Shown: positions 16,175 through 25,403 of the stretch, in pieces
Position numbering within the stretch: the first letter of the stretch is position 1
How the letters are laid out: each line of letters begins with the position of its first letter
From: Lysinibacillus pinottii
GTDB lineage: Bacteria > Bacillota > Bacilli > Bacillales_A > Planococcaceae
Assembly (NCBI RefSeq): GCF_024753545.1
Contig: NZ_JANTOO010000018.1
Coordinates: 191,482-255,481, forward strand
Direction of reading: 5' to 3'
DNA length: 64,000 bases
Notes under the pieces: model-generated
Seen by the model: the letters and a program-made list of their open reading frames with translations, nothing else
Databases searched by the model: none
Told to the model about the DNA's origin: nothing
Position numbers and translations under genes: made by a program

Positions 16175-17554
16175 TTATAGGGAGAAGACTTTCCCGGGAT
16201 TCATTATGTTAAGGGGGTCAAGTGCTATCTTAATACTTTTCATCACTGCAAGAGAGGTACCATGTTCAGTAGCTTGATATTTCATCTTACCAATGCCAAC
16301 ACCATGTTCTCCTGTACATGTGCCACCTCGAAGCAGAGCATATTGAACAATTTGCTCGTTGAAGCGATCGGCTTTTGTCTGCTCCTCCGCATCATCGGGG
16401 TTTAACATTAATAGCGCATGAAAGTTACCGTCTCCTACATGCCCGACAATTCCTCCTACTAGTCCCACATTATTTAGCTGCTCCCTTGCATATAAAATGG
16501 TTTCGGCAAGCATGGAAATAGGAACACAAACATCTGTTGACATAAGCTTTTTACCAGGATGAGCATGCATATAGGCATAGGCCAATGAATGGCGTGCTTC
16601 CCAAAGTTTATTACGTCCAGCATTATCCTGTTCAAATTCAACAGATAGGCAATGAAAATCCTTAAAAATTTCTGTGGCAAATGCTATATCTGCATGCATA
16701 CCTGCCTCATTTCCCTGGAACTCTAAAAATAGTGTCGGCTTTTCGTTAAAGGATATGTCATGATAAGTATTGACTTGTTGAATGGAGGCTTCATCAACTA
16801 ACTCCACCCGACCAACCATTATTCCTGTTTGTAATAATGCAGTGACGGAACTGACAGCATCGCCCACTGTATTAAAAACAGCCCGTCCTGCGGTCACAAA
16901 TTCAGGTATTCCATATACTTTCAGTGTAAGCTCAGTAAAGCAACCAAGCGTACCTTCTGAGCCAACGAATAAACCGTTTAAATGATAGCCAGAAGAGGAC
17001 TTCGCTGCTAAATTTCCAGTATGAATCACAGAGCCATCTGCCAATACTACCTCTAAATCACGAACTTGATCGCGCATAACACCGTAGCGAACAGCAGTAG
17101 TGCCACTAGCATTAGTAGCTGCCATACCACCTAGTGTGGCATCAGCACCCGGGTCCACTGTAAATTGTAGCCCATGCTTTTTTAATTCTTTATTCAATTG
17201 TGAACGTGTGACGCCTGGCTGTACTTTTACAAGAAGGTCTTCAGGTCTAACTTCTAAAATAGCATTCATTTCAGAGAAATCGATTGAAATACCATTTGCA
17301 ATGGGAATTGCATTTCCTTCTAGACTTGAGCCAACACCGAATGGTACAACCGGAACACGTTGTGCATGCGCGACTTTTAAGATGGCACTGACATCAGCGG
17401 TGGAACGTGGAAAAACAACGATATCAGGTAAGCTCATCGCATGATGGGATTCATCCTTACCATGTAGCTGTCGTACCGTTTCGTTTGTTGACACTTGCTC
17501 TTCTAATAATACCTGTTTGAGTTGATTGACAATAAATTCTACTACAACAGTCAT
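16175..17554 (-). CDS. FAD-linked oxidase, glycolate oxidase GlcD / D-lactate dehydrogenase group
   Basis: The 459-residue flavoenzyme has a PCMH-type FAD-binding domain (about residues 35-215), with PFGVGSSLEGNAIP and DPGADATLGGMAATNASGTTAVRYG as flavin-binding segments. Its C-terminal domain ends in GEHGVGIGKMKY and LDPLNIMNPGKVF, diagnostic of the GlcD/D-LDH family. The start at 17554 follows GGAGGG; the 15 codons upstream lack a ribosome site. Bacillus carries glcD and glcF near sspI, but here no iron-sulfur GlcF partner is present, which favours a stand-alone D-2-hydroxyacid dehydrogenase. The substrate is not known. Confidence 0.87.
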   Translation of the reverse strand: MTVVVEFIVNQLKQVLLEEQVSTNETVRQLHGKDESHHAMSLPDIVVFPRSTADVSAILKVAHAQRVPVVPFGVGSSLEGNAIPIANGISIDFSEMNAILEVRPEDLLVKVQPGVTRSQLNKELKKHGLQFTVDPGADATLGGMAATNASGTTAVRYGVMRDQVRDLEVVLADGSVIHTGNLAAKSSSGYHLNGLFVGSEGTLGCFTELTLKVYGIPEFVTAGRAVFNTVGDAVSSVTALLQTGIMVGRVELVDEASIQQVNTYHDISFNEKPTLFLEFQGNEAGMHADIAFATEIFKDFHCLSVEFEQDNAGRNKLWEARHSLAYAYMHAHPGKKLMSTDVCVPISMLAETILYAREQLNNVGLVGGIVGHVGDGNFHALLMLNPDDAEEQTKADRFNEQIVQYALLRGGTCTGEHGVGIGKMKYQATEHGTSLAVMKSIKIALDPLNIMNPGKVFSL

Positions 17555-17632
17555 TCCAATCCCTCCAAATTTTCTGATAAGTAAAACATTATCATGCATT
17601 TATTGGAAAGGGAATGCATTGCTTATAAAAAA

Positions 17633-17842
17633 TCAGTTTGCAAATGCTTTTTCTAACTTTTGAACGAATGCTTCTTGTTCAGTAGAGCTTGATTGCTTCC
17701 ACCATTTTTCAAAAAATACCCCAAGTCCTGGGAGTAAATGCTCTTCTCCACGGCTAATGGCATCTTCAACAATATCTTTAATTTCTGCTGCAGATTGACC
17801 GTGTACATTGGCTGTAATCGCATCTCTAATTTGAAAATTCAT
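17633..17842 (-). CDS. sspI: Small acid-soluble spore protein SspI
   Basis: The 69-residue product begins MNFQIRDAITANVHGQ and contains AEIKDIVEDAISRGEEHLLPGLGVFFEKWW, the characteristic SspI sequence. SspI is a minor SASP made in the forespore, presumably under SigG, and localises to the spore core; its biochemical role is not settled. The Shine-Dalgarno sequence is AAGGAGG. In Bacillus sspI sits beside ysgA-pheST; here about 9 kb of accessory genes separate them. Confidence 0.95.
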   Translation of the reverse strand: MNFQIRDAITANVHGQSAAEIKDIVEDAISRGEEHLLPGLGVFFEKWWKQSSSTEQEAFVQKLEKAFAN

Positions 17843-18078
17843 CTATTTCGCCTCCTTAATAGTAATTTGTCCAAGTATCGTTTTAATATGTACGAAATAC
17901 CAAAGAAAATAGTTCAATTTTACAAAAACAAGGTGTAATTATGATGAATACTGCTAGTAATTTGAATCATATTGAGCGATTAAATGATAAAAGTGAACAT
18001 TCGATTTTTATATATATCCATTTTAAGATAACATCACCTAGGAATATCGGACTGTGCATAGTTGACAGGAAGAGACAA

Positions 18079-18621
18079 ATGACTATCCATAACAATCGAA
18101 AGCCCACAACTACCCAATCATTTGAGGAAATATTGGAAAGTGTGCAACCGATGATTAGTTCTATTCTTACAAACTTTAGAATTTATAAAGATTATGATTA
18201 TTATCGCCAAGTAGCGACTATTGCTGTTTGGAGGGCATGGTTAAAAGCAGATCCAGCAAAAGGACAATTATCTGGTTATATTTATTCCAACATAAAAGGA
18301 GAAATATTAAATGAATTAATAAAGGAAAAAAACTATTTAGAGAAAATAGCAACAGTTGATGATGAAACACTTGATTTTCTTCGTAGTGAGTTCGAGCGAG
18401 AGGAATATAACCATCCACAAAGTTCCAACTTTCTAGAGAATTTGATAGGACAGTTAAAACAGGTAGAAAGAAGCATCTTATATTTATATTATGTAGAAGA
18501 TCGCAGTGATCAAGACATCGCTAATATACTAGGTTTTTCCGTAGCAGCCAGTAAAAAAAGAAGGGAAAGAATCATTAAGAAGTTAAGAAATAAGGATTCT
18601 AGAGTGGAAAAAAAGCAATAA
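18079..18621 (+). CDS. Sigma-70 family (ECF-like) RNA polymerase sigma factor
   Basis: The protein has a region 2-like segment: DYYRQVATIAVWRAWLKADPAKGQLSGYIYSNIKGEILNEL. A region 4-like helix-turn-helix follows at the C terminus: YYVEDRSDQDIANILGFSVAASKKRRERIIKKL. That makes a two-domain alternative sigma factor of about 180 residues. The frame stays open to an ATG at 17941 with its own weak ribosome site; the 46 extra residues are not sigma-like, so the later ATG is preferred, with doubt. No anti-sigma gene is adjacent. It may be related to small sporulation or stress sigma factors of bacilli. The regulon is unknown. Confidence 0.72.
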   Translation: MTIHNNRKPTTTQSFEEILESVQPMISSILTNFRIYKDYDYYRQVATIAVWRAWLKADPAKGQLSGYIYSNIKGEILNELIKEKNYLEKIATVDDETLDFLRSEFEREEYNHPQSSNFLENLIGQLKQVERSILYLYYVEDRSDQDIANILGFSVAASKKRRERIIKKLRNKDSRVEKKQ

Positions 18622-18808
18622 TATATCAAAAGTATGCTAATATTGTAACAAAATGAATATTAGCATGCTTCTCTTGACTGCATACAAATTACGATAAAAG
18701 TGTTATGATTTGTAAGTAGTCAAAGAAAAATACAATTTTACATAAATTATTCAGTTGCAGTAGTTAAAAATACCTAGTGATTTTACATAGTAGTATGGAG
18801 GGTTTGTG

Positions 18809-20959
18809 TTGGGCAAATGGTTTAATCAGATCGATAAAAAAGAGGTTTGGTACATGGTATTACCATTACTACTGGTCATACCATTATTAATTTTTAGCAA
18901 TCAAGTATATGATGTTTTTCAAGGTGAAATTTATACAAATTTAAAATTGATTATACAAGTATTGATTATTGTGTTTACAATGGCAATAGCCATACAATCC
19001 TATTTAGTATTTTCTCACTTACTATCCAATCAGACTTTATACATAGGAAATGTGTTTTTTATTTTAGCATTACTTGAATTAGTAAGTTTATTTTTTAGCC
19101 ATAACCATTATATTAAATGGGACTATATAGATGGCACTTTACATATCTTAATACGTTTTTACTTATCACTTGGTTTTTTATTCATTATTTTATATCCTAA
19201 AAAACAATTAACAATAAAGTATAGAATCCTTAGTTATAGCGGTTCTCTACTTTTTGTTATAGCAAGTATTCTCCTAGTTTTTATTTCACCAAAATTTTTG
19301 CCAGTACAATGGATAGATCCTATTGATAATATGGTACACCTATTTTCTATTGTTCTTCAACTGATCACAATAAATATTATTAGTAGGTTTTTTAAGAAAA
19401 TGCCAAAGCGTTCCATGTGGCTCATCAGTGCGGCTATATCGCTTATTGTAAGTGATACGCTTTTTATAATAAGCCAAGATACACATGCTATTTGGGATTT
19501 CTCCGCCCTTATTTATCAATTTTTAGCATTTTACTTTTTCTTAAAGGCAATTTATTATACATCGGTTGAAAAGCCGTTTCAACAACTGTTGAAAATCAAA
19601 AAAGATCTTGAACAATCACAACGGGAGCTTCAATTTCAAGCCTATCATGATGATATTACACTATTGCCAAATGAGCATTTATTACTTAAAACATTAAAGG
19701 AAAAATTACATGAAAACGAACTTCAAAAGGCAATCATTGCGATAGAAATTGATCGGTTTGCAGCCATTCGTTCTTCCATAGGAATCAGTCATTCTAATAA
19801 AATGATGAAGTTAGTGGCAGACCGTATTCAAACGATTTTACCACCGCACTATTTTGCGACCAAACTACAAGAGGGCCAATTTGTCATTTACATTCACCAT
19901 GTAAAGACTGTTGAGGAGCTATTACAATTTTGCTTAAATCTAAAAAGTGCCATGAAAAAACCTTTACAGGTACAATTATTTTCGTTAAATGGCAATTTGA
20001 ATATGGGAATTGCCCTACAAGAGGAAAAGTGGTCGGGGGAAGAGCTATTGATGCATGCCCAACTAGCCATGCGAGAGTCTAGACAAATACCTCAAAGATT
20101 TCTTTTTTATAAGCCATACATGTCTAAAGGAATTGCAGATCGTATATTGCTTGAGCAAGATTTACATAATGCATTAGCCAATAATGAATTTTATTTAGAT
20201 TATCAACCACAGGTAAATTTAAAGAGTGGTGCGATTGAATCTGTTGAAGCATTAGTACGCTGGCGACATCCAAGTCGGGGGTTTGTGTCACCTGAATTAT
20301 TTATTCCGATTGCTGAAGAATGTGGTCTTATTATTCCTCTTGGAAAATGGATATTAGAAACAGCCTGTCAGCAAGCGAAACAATGGGAGGAACAAGGGTT
20401 ACCTCCAATCAAAGTAGCTGTTAATCTTTCACTTGGACAATTATTTCAACAGGATTTAGTTGAAATGGTGGCTGGAATATTACAACGTTCAAAATTGGAT
20501 GCTCATTATCTACAATTAGAAATTACAGAAAGTATGACAATGAATATTGATCAAATGACACAGCTACTGCATGAATTAAAGGCGCTTGGCATTCAAATAG
20601 CAGTAGATGATTTTGGAACAGGATATTCATCTTTATCCTATTTAAAGGATTTTCCAATAGATTGTCTAAAAATTGACCGCACTTTTATTAGAAATGTTCC
20701 ACATAATCCAAATGATGAAGCACTTGTATCGATGATTATTTCGATGGCCAAGCATTTACGCTTGAAGGTTGTGGCGGAGGGGATTGAAGAGGTTGAACAG
20801 CTTTCGTTTCTGATGGAAGGTGGATGTGATTATATTCAAGGTTACTTATTTAGTAAACCGATTTCACCTCAGCAAATTTCGGAAACCTTTCATGATTTGC
20901 ACCACCATGTAAATGACGTCTTGATGCAGCTTCAATATAAAGAAAATTATAGTGTGTAA
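18809..20959 (+). CDS. Membrane EAL phosphodiesterase with degenerate GGDEF domain
   Basis: A predicted c-di-GMP phosphodiesterase of about 716 residues. The N-terminal 240 residues form seven or eight hydrophobic helices, an unassigned membrane sensor, followed by a short coiled coil near 255-275. In the GGDEF-like domain the catalytic motif is replaced by LQEGQF, so cyclase activity is not expected. The EAL domain is intact: EALVRWRHP, then ITESMT, VDDFGTGYSSLSYLK, DRTFI, VAEGIE and QGYLFSKP. GGAGGG sits three bases before an in-frame GTG (18806) and six before TTG 18809, so TTG is preferred. It is followed by its own terminator. Confidence 0.9.
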   Translation: MGKWFNQIDKKEVWYMVLPLLLVIPLLIFSNQVYDVFQGEIYTNLKLIIQVLIIVFTMAIAIQSYLVFSHLLSNQTLYIGNVFFILALLELVSLFFSHNHYIKWDYIDGTLHILIRFYLSLGFLFIILYPKKQLTIKYRILSYSGSLLFVIASILLVFISPKFLPVQWIDPIDNMVHLFSIVLQLITINIISRFFKKMPKRSMWLISAAISLIVSDTLFIISQDTHAIWDFSALIYQFLAFYFFLKAIYYTSVEKPFQQLLKIKKDLEQSQRELQFQAYHDDITLLPNEHLLLKTLKEKLHENELQKAIIAIEIDRFAAIRSSIGISHSNKMMKLVADRIQTILPPHYFATKLQEGQFVIYIHHVKTVEELLQFCLNLKSAMKKPLQVQLFSLNGNLNMGIALQEEKWSGEELLMHAQLAMRESRQIPQRFLFYKPYMSKGIADRILLEQDLHNALANNEFYLDYQPQVNLKSGAIESVEALVRWRHPSRGFVSPELFIPIAEECGLIIPLGKWILETACQQAKQWEEQGLPPIKVAVNLSLGQLFQQDLVEMVAGILQRSKLDAHYLQLEITESMTMNIDQMTQLLHELKALGIQIAVDDFGTGYSSLSYLKDFPIDCLKIDRTFIRNVPHNPNDEALVSMIISMAKHLRLKVVAEGIEEVEQLSFLMEGGCDYIQGYLFSKPISPQQISETFHDLHHHVNDVLMQLQYKENYSV

Positions 20960-20965
20960 GCAATG

Positions 20966-21001
20966 CAAAGAACCTGCTTAGTGATGAAGCAGGTTCTTTC
21001 T
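20966..21001. terminator. Convergent terminator between the EAL gene and sspH
   Basis: AAAGAACCTGCTT / AAGCAGGTTCTTT is a long perfect stem with A/T flanks on both sides. Confidence 0.85.
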
Positions 21002-21004
21002 TTT

Positions 21005-21196
21005 CTAGTGAACGAGATATTCTTCCTTCAGTTCGGATATATCTACTTCAGAACGCTCCTCTAAAGAGCGTCGTAGGTGAACAGTCGCTGTTTTCTCATC
21101 ATCATGGAGTTTATCAATCCAAACGGATACACCATTATAGCTCACTTCATATTCTAACGGTGAGGCGACAATTTCATGTGCACGTTGATAATCCAA
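21005..21196 (-). CDS. sspH: H-type small acid-soluble spore protein
   Basis: The 63-residue protein begins MDYQRAHEIVASP and continues with YNGVSVWIDKL, the pattern of SspH-family SASPs. The TTG start lies six bases after GGGGG. SspH is a minor forespore protein packed in the spore core, and its function is not established. The next gene on the same strand (21209-21376) ends 12 bp upstream, so the two are probably co-transcribed during sporulation. Confidence 0.9.
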   Translation of the reverse strand: MDYQRAHEIVASPLEYEVSYNGVSVWIDKLHDDEKTATVHLRRSLEERSEVDISELKEEYLVH

Positions 21197-21208
21197 CAGA
21201 AGCCCCCC

Positions 21209-21376
21209 TTATTTTTTCTTCTTATTGTGCTGATTTTGGGTTACTGAATTAATCAGCTCCATGAACTCTTGAGAAAATTCCTCGCTAACCTTATTAGGGG
21301 CGATCTTCTGATTTTTTGGTGTTTGAGGTAATGAACCTTTATTGTTACTTTGACCTTGTTTATTGTCTCTTCCCAT
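21209..21376 (-). CDS. Small hydrophilic protein, possibly spore-associated
   Basis: The 55-residue product is rich in Asn, Gln and Lys, starts MGRDNKQGQSNNKGSLPQTP and ends in a poly-lysine tail. ATG 21376 is eight bases after AAAGGAG; six upstream codons are rejected. It has no hydrophobic segment. The composition resembles minor SASPs such as SspL/SspO, and it is directly upstream of sspH on the same strand, but I do not recognise the family. A spore function is inference. Confidence 0.6.
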   Translation of the reverse strand: MGRDNKQGQSNNKGSLPQTPKNQKIAPNKVSEEFSQEFMELINSVTQNQHNKKKK

Positions 21377-21496
21377 GTGAGTTGCTCCTTTCAAATTGAT
21401 ATATCTTAATATGGCTTTGAAATGAGCTTTTTATCATGGGAAAAAATCGGGAAAATGTAGCATATCTTTATTAGTTGAGTACACAATAAGAAAAAG

Positions 21497-22906
21497 CTAA
21501 GGTTTTATTATAGAAAAATTTTCATTTAAAAGTACCCAATTTTGTGGAAATGGGAAACCTAAAGCCCAATAACTAATTCCTCGAAGGTTATATTGTTTGA
21601 CTAAGTCAAATTTAGCTTGGGCACTTCTTGCATCTTCAAACCATACCTCGTGATTTCTCCCTTGTTCATCGACATAACGATAGAATGGGGATTGTGCTGT
21701 TTGGTCAAATTGGATAGTAGCGCCATATTCAATGGCTCGATTAAGAGCCTGCTGTGGACTAAAAGTTTCGGCTTCTTGGCCTTTGACATGGGGTAATAGC
21801 CAATCACGAGCATATAGCTCAAAGCCTAATAAAATTTTATTTGCTGGTATTTCTGTCAGTGCATATTCCACAACTCTTCTCATCTCATTAATAGGGGAAA
21901 TCGCTTGAGGAGAACCAAAGCGATACCCCCATTCATAGGTCATCAAAACCACAAAATCTGCTATTCGACCGTGCGCCGCGTAATCGTGTGCTTCATATAA
22001 CGTTCCAGCTTGCGTTGCACTTGTTTTAGGTGCGAGTGCAGTTGACACGAGATAGCCCATTGGATGAAGCGTATCCGCAGCTAATTGTATAAACGCATTG
22101 TAATTTTCTCGATCTGCTGGTAAAACATTTTCAAAATCAATATTCAAAACTTGATAGCCCTTCTCTTGCATTACCTGCAAAACATTATTCATCACCTTGA
22201 CACGTAAATCTTCATTGGACAAGACAACATGTGCTAAATTAGAGCCACCCTCTGTAGAAGTAAAATTAGTGAGCGTTAGCATAGGAATGATGTTTTTAGC
22301 CTGTGCAGCTGCTATCATTTTTTCGTCGTTTATAGGCTGTAGTGTACCGTCTTCCTTCATCATATATGCAAAAGGACTAAAATAAGTAAGTAGATGACCA
22401 ACGGCATTAATGGAATCAATCGCTTCCTCAGATGGTTGGTAAGAATAAGCATTTACTTCAATGAGGGGTAATTTTCTAGGGATGATTAACTGAGCGCCGA
22501 CATAAATCATATTAGGGTTGTTTATATGATTTACAGCAACAATTGCTTGGATGGTCGTCTCATACTCTTGAGCTATTTGCCATAAAGTTTCTCCAGGCTC
22601 CACAATATGAATGATTGGTGGAATAATTAATTTAGTGCCAGGGGTTAACATATCAGGGTTAGTTAGATGATTGTCTGCAATGATGGCTTCTAGCGGAACG
22701 CCAAATTGCTGTGCAATTGCCCATAATGTATCTCCGCTTTTAACGGTATAGGTGGTATAGGGTGACGGTATAACAAGTGATTGTCCGATGGCTAATTGAT
22801 CTGGTGTGGCTAACGCATTTAATAAGGTAATAGATTGCACAGATACCCCATAACGATTGGCAATATGCCATAGCGTTTCCCCAGCACTTACTACATGAAT
22901 AATCAT
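21497..22906 (-). CDS. Three-LysM glycoside hydrolase 18 (SleL/YaaH-like spore cortex hydrolase)
   Basis: A 469-residue protein. Three LysM repeats lie at about residues 2-47, 51-95 and 98-142, each with GETLW/GDTLW and the NxLxNPxxLxxGxxLxIP pattern. They are followed by a GH18 domain (about 150-469). The catalytic strand reads VLNIDFENV, with the DxE acid pair near residues 254-256. Enzymes of this type in bacilli (SleL, YaaH, YdhD) act on peptidoglycan muramic-delta-lactam fragments during germination. There is no signal peptide, as expected for a protein added to the spore from the mother cell. Assignment to the cortex is inferred from the family. Confidence 0.88.
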   Translation of the reverse strand: MIIHVVSAGETLWHIANRYGVSVQSITLLNALATPDQLAIGQSLVIPSPYTTYTVKSGDTLWAIAQQFGVPLEAIIADNHLTNPDMLTPGTKLIIPPIIHIVEPGETLWQIAQEYETTIQAIVAVNHINNPNMIYVGAQLIIPRKLPLIEVNAYSYQPSEEAIDSINAVGHLLTYFSPFAYMMKEDGTLQPINDEKMIAAAQAKNIIPMLTLTNFTSTEGGSNLAHVVLSNEDLRVKVMNNVLQVMQEKGYQVLNIDFENVLPADRENYNAFIQLAADTLHPMGYLVSTALAPKTSATQAGTLYEAHDYAAHGRIADFVVLMTYEWGYRFGSPQAISPINEMRRVVEYALTEIPANKILLGFELYARDWLLPHVKGQEAETFSPQQALNRAIEYGATIQFDQTAQSPFYRYVDEQGRNHEVWFEDARSAQAKFDLVKQYNLRGISYWALGFPFPQNWVLLNENFSIIKP

Positions 22907-23020
22907 AGAACACCTCCTACATGATAGTTCATTACTGCATCATATGATTCAAATGAAGAAATGAGTATTTTTATAAGAGAAAAGTAAAATGCTTAAAACT
23001 TCAAATTCTTTCCCTATGAT

Positions 23021-23047
23021 ACCTAGCATAGGATATGACATAAGTTA
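23021..23047 (+). promoter_or_regulatory. SigK-type promoter of the CotQ-like gene
   Basis: AC at 23021-23022, a 16 bp spacer, then CATAAGTTA (23039-23047), which fits the SigK -10 pattern CATANNNTA exactly. The same -10 sequence occurs before gerE at 55439. Confidence 0.6.
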
Positions 23048-23071
23048 GGTATGATAGGAAAGGGGTTTGAG

Positions 23072-24421
23072 GTGAAAAAAGCGAAACTTACAGGCAGAAT
23101 CGTTACTCCTGAAGATCCGAATTATGAACAAGCCAGGACGAATAATAATTTAAGTAATCCAAAATATCCGAGAATAATTGTATTTTGTCAAAGAACAAAA
23201 GATGTGGTGAATGCCTTGAGATGGGCAAGAGAAAACAATGAACCTTTCAGGGTTCGCAGTGGCCGCCATAGCTATGAAAATTATTCGATATTAAATAAAG
23301 GACTTGTCATTGATATAAGTGATATGAATCACATGGCTATTAATTTGCAAGATATGTCGGTCAAAATCGATGCTGGAGCCAATTTAGGAAAGGTGTACAG
23401 AGAATTATGGGAAAATGGTGTAACGATACCTGCTGGCACAGAAAGTAGCGTTGGTGTAGTTGGCTTAACTCTTGGTGGGGGGATTGGCATGCTGTCACGA
23501 CCTTTTGGGCTAACTTGTGATAATCTCCTCGAAGTAGAGATAGTGACGGCAAGTGGACAGGATGGGGCTAGAATCATCCAAGCAAATAGGCAAAATCATA
23601 ATGACCTCTTTTGGGCAAGTTGTGGTGGCGGCGGCGGTAATTTTGGGATTGTTACTTCATTAACATTCAAGCTTCATGCTATCAGTGAAGTTTCGCTCTT
23701 TTCTATCACATGGGGATGGGACGATTTTGAGCTTGCTTTTAATACTTGGCAAAAATGGGCTCCCTTTACCGATAAGCGTTTGACATCGCAAATTGAGTTA
23801 AAGACTAAGGAAGTTGGAGAGGTTGTAGCACAAGGGGAATTTGTGGGTCCTACAGCTGAGTTAAAAAAACTTCTTCGACCTCTAAGGAAGGCAGGTTCAC
23901 CAACAAATATATGGATAAAGGAAGTACCCTATATCAAGGCTGTAGAATTTTTTGATCTACCGAGTGGTAATCAACCAGTTCTCTATAAAAGATCAGGTTC
24001 CTTTATAGAGAGACCACTTCCTTTTGAGGCCATTAAAAGAATGAAGGATTTTTTAACGCTTGCCCCTAATCCAAATACGACAATTTGGCAACAATCCTTA
24101 AGAGGAGCAATCAGTGAAATTTCGCCAACTCGCACAGCCTATTATTACCGAAATGCAATAATGGCTCAAGAATACAATACTTCTTGGAAAAAGCCAGCTG
24201 AAGAAAAGAAAAATATCGAATGGGTGGAGAACATACGAAGAGCTTTATCTCCATATACCACTGGTGATTATGTCAATTTCCCAGATCGATTTATTCAGGA
24301 TTGGCCAACAGCCTATTATGGTCGTAATTTTAGAAGGCTGAGAGAAGTGAAAACAAAATATGATCCATTTAATGTTTTTCACTTTCCGCAAAGTATTCCG
24401 CCAATTAGAAAATGGTTATAG
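23072..24421 (+). CDS. BBE-type FAD oxidoreductase, CotQ/YvdP-like
   Basis: The protein is a berberine-bridge-like oxidase of 449 residues. The FAD domain (about residues 20-200) has SGRHSYENY, whose histidine is the usual 8-alpha FAD attachment site, and GLTCDNLLEVEIV, whose cysteine is the second attachment site, so bicovalent FAD is likely. The C-terminal BBE motif reads YYGRNFRRL...YDPFNVFHFPQSI. GTG 23072 is six bases after GGAAAGGGG; ATG 23051 would lie upstream of the start of transcription expected from the SigK-type promoter. Bacillus YvdP is the coat protein CotQ, so a late mother-cell role is plausible. The substrate is unknown. Confidence 0.85.
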   Translation: MKKAKLTGRIVTPEDPNYEQARTNNNLSNPKYPRIIVFCQRTKDVVNALRWARENNEPFRVRSGRHSYENYSILNKGLVIDISDMNHMAINLQDMSVKIDAGANLGKVYRELWENGVTIPAGTESSVGVVGLTLGGGIGMLSRPFGLTCDNLLEVEIVTASGQDGARIIQANRQNHNDLFWASCGGGGGNFGIVTSLTFKLHAISEVSLFSITWGWDDFELAFNTWQKWAPFTDKRLTSQIELKTKEVGEVVAQGEFVGPTAELKKLLRPLRKAGSPTNIWIKEVPYIKAVEFFDLPSGNQPVLYKRSGSFIERPLPFEAIKRMKDFLTLAPNPNTTIWQQSLRGAISEISPTRTAYYYRNAIMAQEYNTSWKKPAEEKKNIEWVENIRRALSPYTTGDYVNFPDRFIQDWPTAYYGRNFRRLREVKTKYDPFNVFHFPQSIPPIRKWL

Positions 24422-24569
24422 ACAATATGATGAGCAGTATGCGGACGCATTGCTGCTCTTTTTAATGATCAAAGTATGTCCAATCTACAAGTGGAAATTA
24501 ATCTTGATAATTACCGTACCAAAGTTCACAATAAAACTATTACATATATTTCTAAAAGGAGTTAGTTGG

Positions 24570-25403
24570 ATGGAAAATATTGTTGTTCGTAATCATGTAA
24601 AAATAGTTGGACAAGGAGATCAACCGATTATTTTTGGACATGGTTTTGGCTGTGATCAAAACATGTGGCGTTATATTACGCCTGCATTTATGGACAAATA
24701 TAAAATTATCTTATTCGATTATGTCGGCTCTGGAAGATCAGATAAAAATGCCTATATATCAGAGAAATATAAAAATTTGGAAGGCTACATGCAAGATTTA
24801 TTGGATATTATTGAATCTTTAAAATTACAGCAAAGTGTTTTTGTAGGACATTCTATTAGTTCCATGATTGGATTACTTGCATCCATCAAAAGACCGGAAT
24901 ACTTTAAAAAATTAATTATGATTGGTCCTTCTCCATGTTATTTAAATGATGGTGAATATATTGGTGGATTTGAGCGTAGTGATATTTCGGAATTATTAGA
25001 GATGATGGAAATGAACTTTGCGGGTTGGGCAAGTTATATGGCCCCTATCGCAATGAGCAATCCTGAAAATCCAGCATTAACGGATGAACTCAAACAAACA
25101 TTTAAATCTGCAGATCCTGTCATTGCGAGAGAATTTGCCGAGGTAACATTTTTATCGGATCATCGAAATGAATTATCACAGGTAACAGTCCCTGTTTTAA
25201 TTATACAATGCTCCGAGGACAGTATTGTGCCCATAAGTGTAGGAGATTATTTACATAAACATATTAAAGACAGTACTTTTAGCTTAATGGAAGCGAAAGG
25301 ACATTACCCTCACATTAGTCACCCAAATGAAACCATTCAGTGTATTATGGATTTTTGTAGAGAAGATAATGAAAGGATTATTGTAAATGGAACAACGACT
25401 TAA
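24570..25403 (+). CDS. Alpha/beta hydrolase, RsbQ (KAI2/D14-like) family
   Basis: The 277-residue hydrolase has an intact catalytic triad: Ser in FVGHSISS (near residue 93), Asp in QCSEDSIVP (near 216) and His in AKGHYPHIS (near 244). The oxyanion segment is FGHGFGCDQ. RsbQ is a small-molecule-binding hydrolase that activates the PAS phosphatase RsbP in the energy-stress branch of Bacillus SigB. Here the partner position is taken by a PAS-GGDEF gene whose start overlaps this stop by 17 bases. ATG 24570 follows AAAAGGAG; 70 upstream codons overlapping the preceding gene are rejected. The ligand is unknown. Confidence 0.88.
   Translation: MENIVVRNHVKIVGQGDQPIIFGHGFGCDQNMWRYITPAFMDKYKIILFDYVGSGRSDKNAYISEKYKNLEGYMQDLLDIIESLKLQQSVFVGHSISSMIGLLASIKRPEYFKKLIMIGPSPCYLNDGEYIGGFERSDISELLEMMEMNFAGWASYMAPIAMSNPENPALTDELKQTFKSADPVIAREFAEVTFLSDHRNELSQVTVPVLIIQCSEDSIVPISVGDYLHKHIKDSTFSLMEAKGHYPHISHPNETIQCIMDFCREDNERIIVNGTTT

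Noticed and set aside
22907..23020. SigE promoter for the LysM-GH18 gene
   Set aside because: No sequence on the minus strand fits both SigE elements with proper spacing.
24360..24569. Longer N terminus for the RsbQ-like hydrolase
   Set aside because: It overlaps the end of the BBE oxidoreductase in another frame and has no family similarity; ATG 24570 has a good ribosome site.
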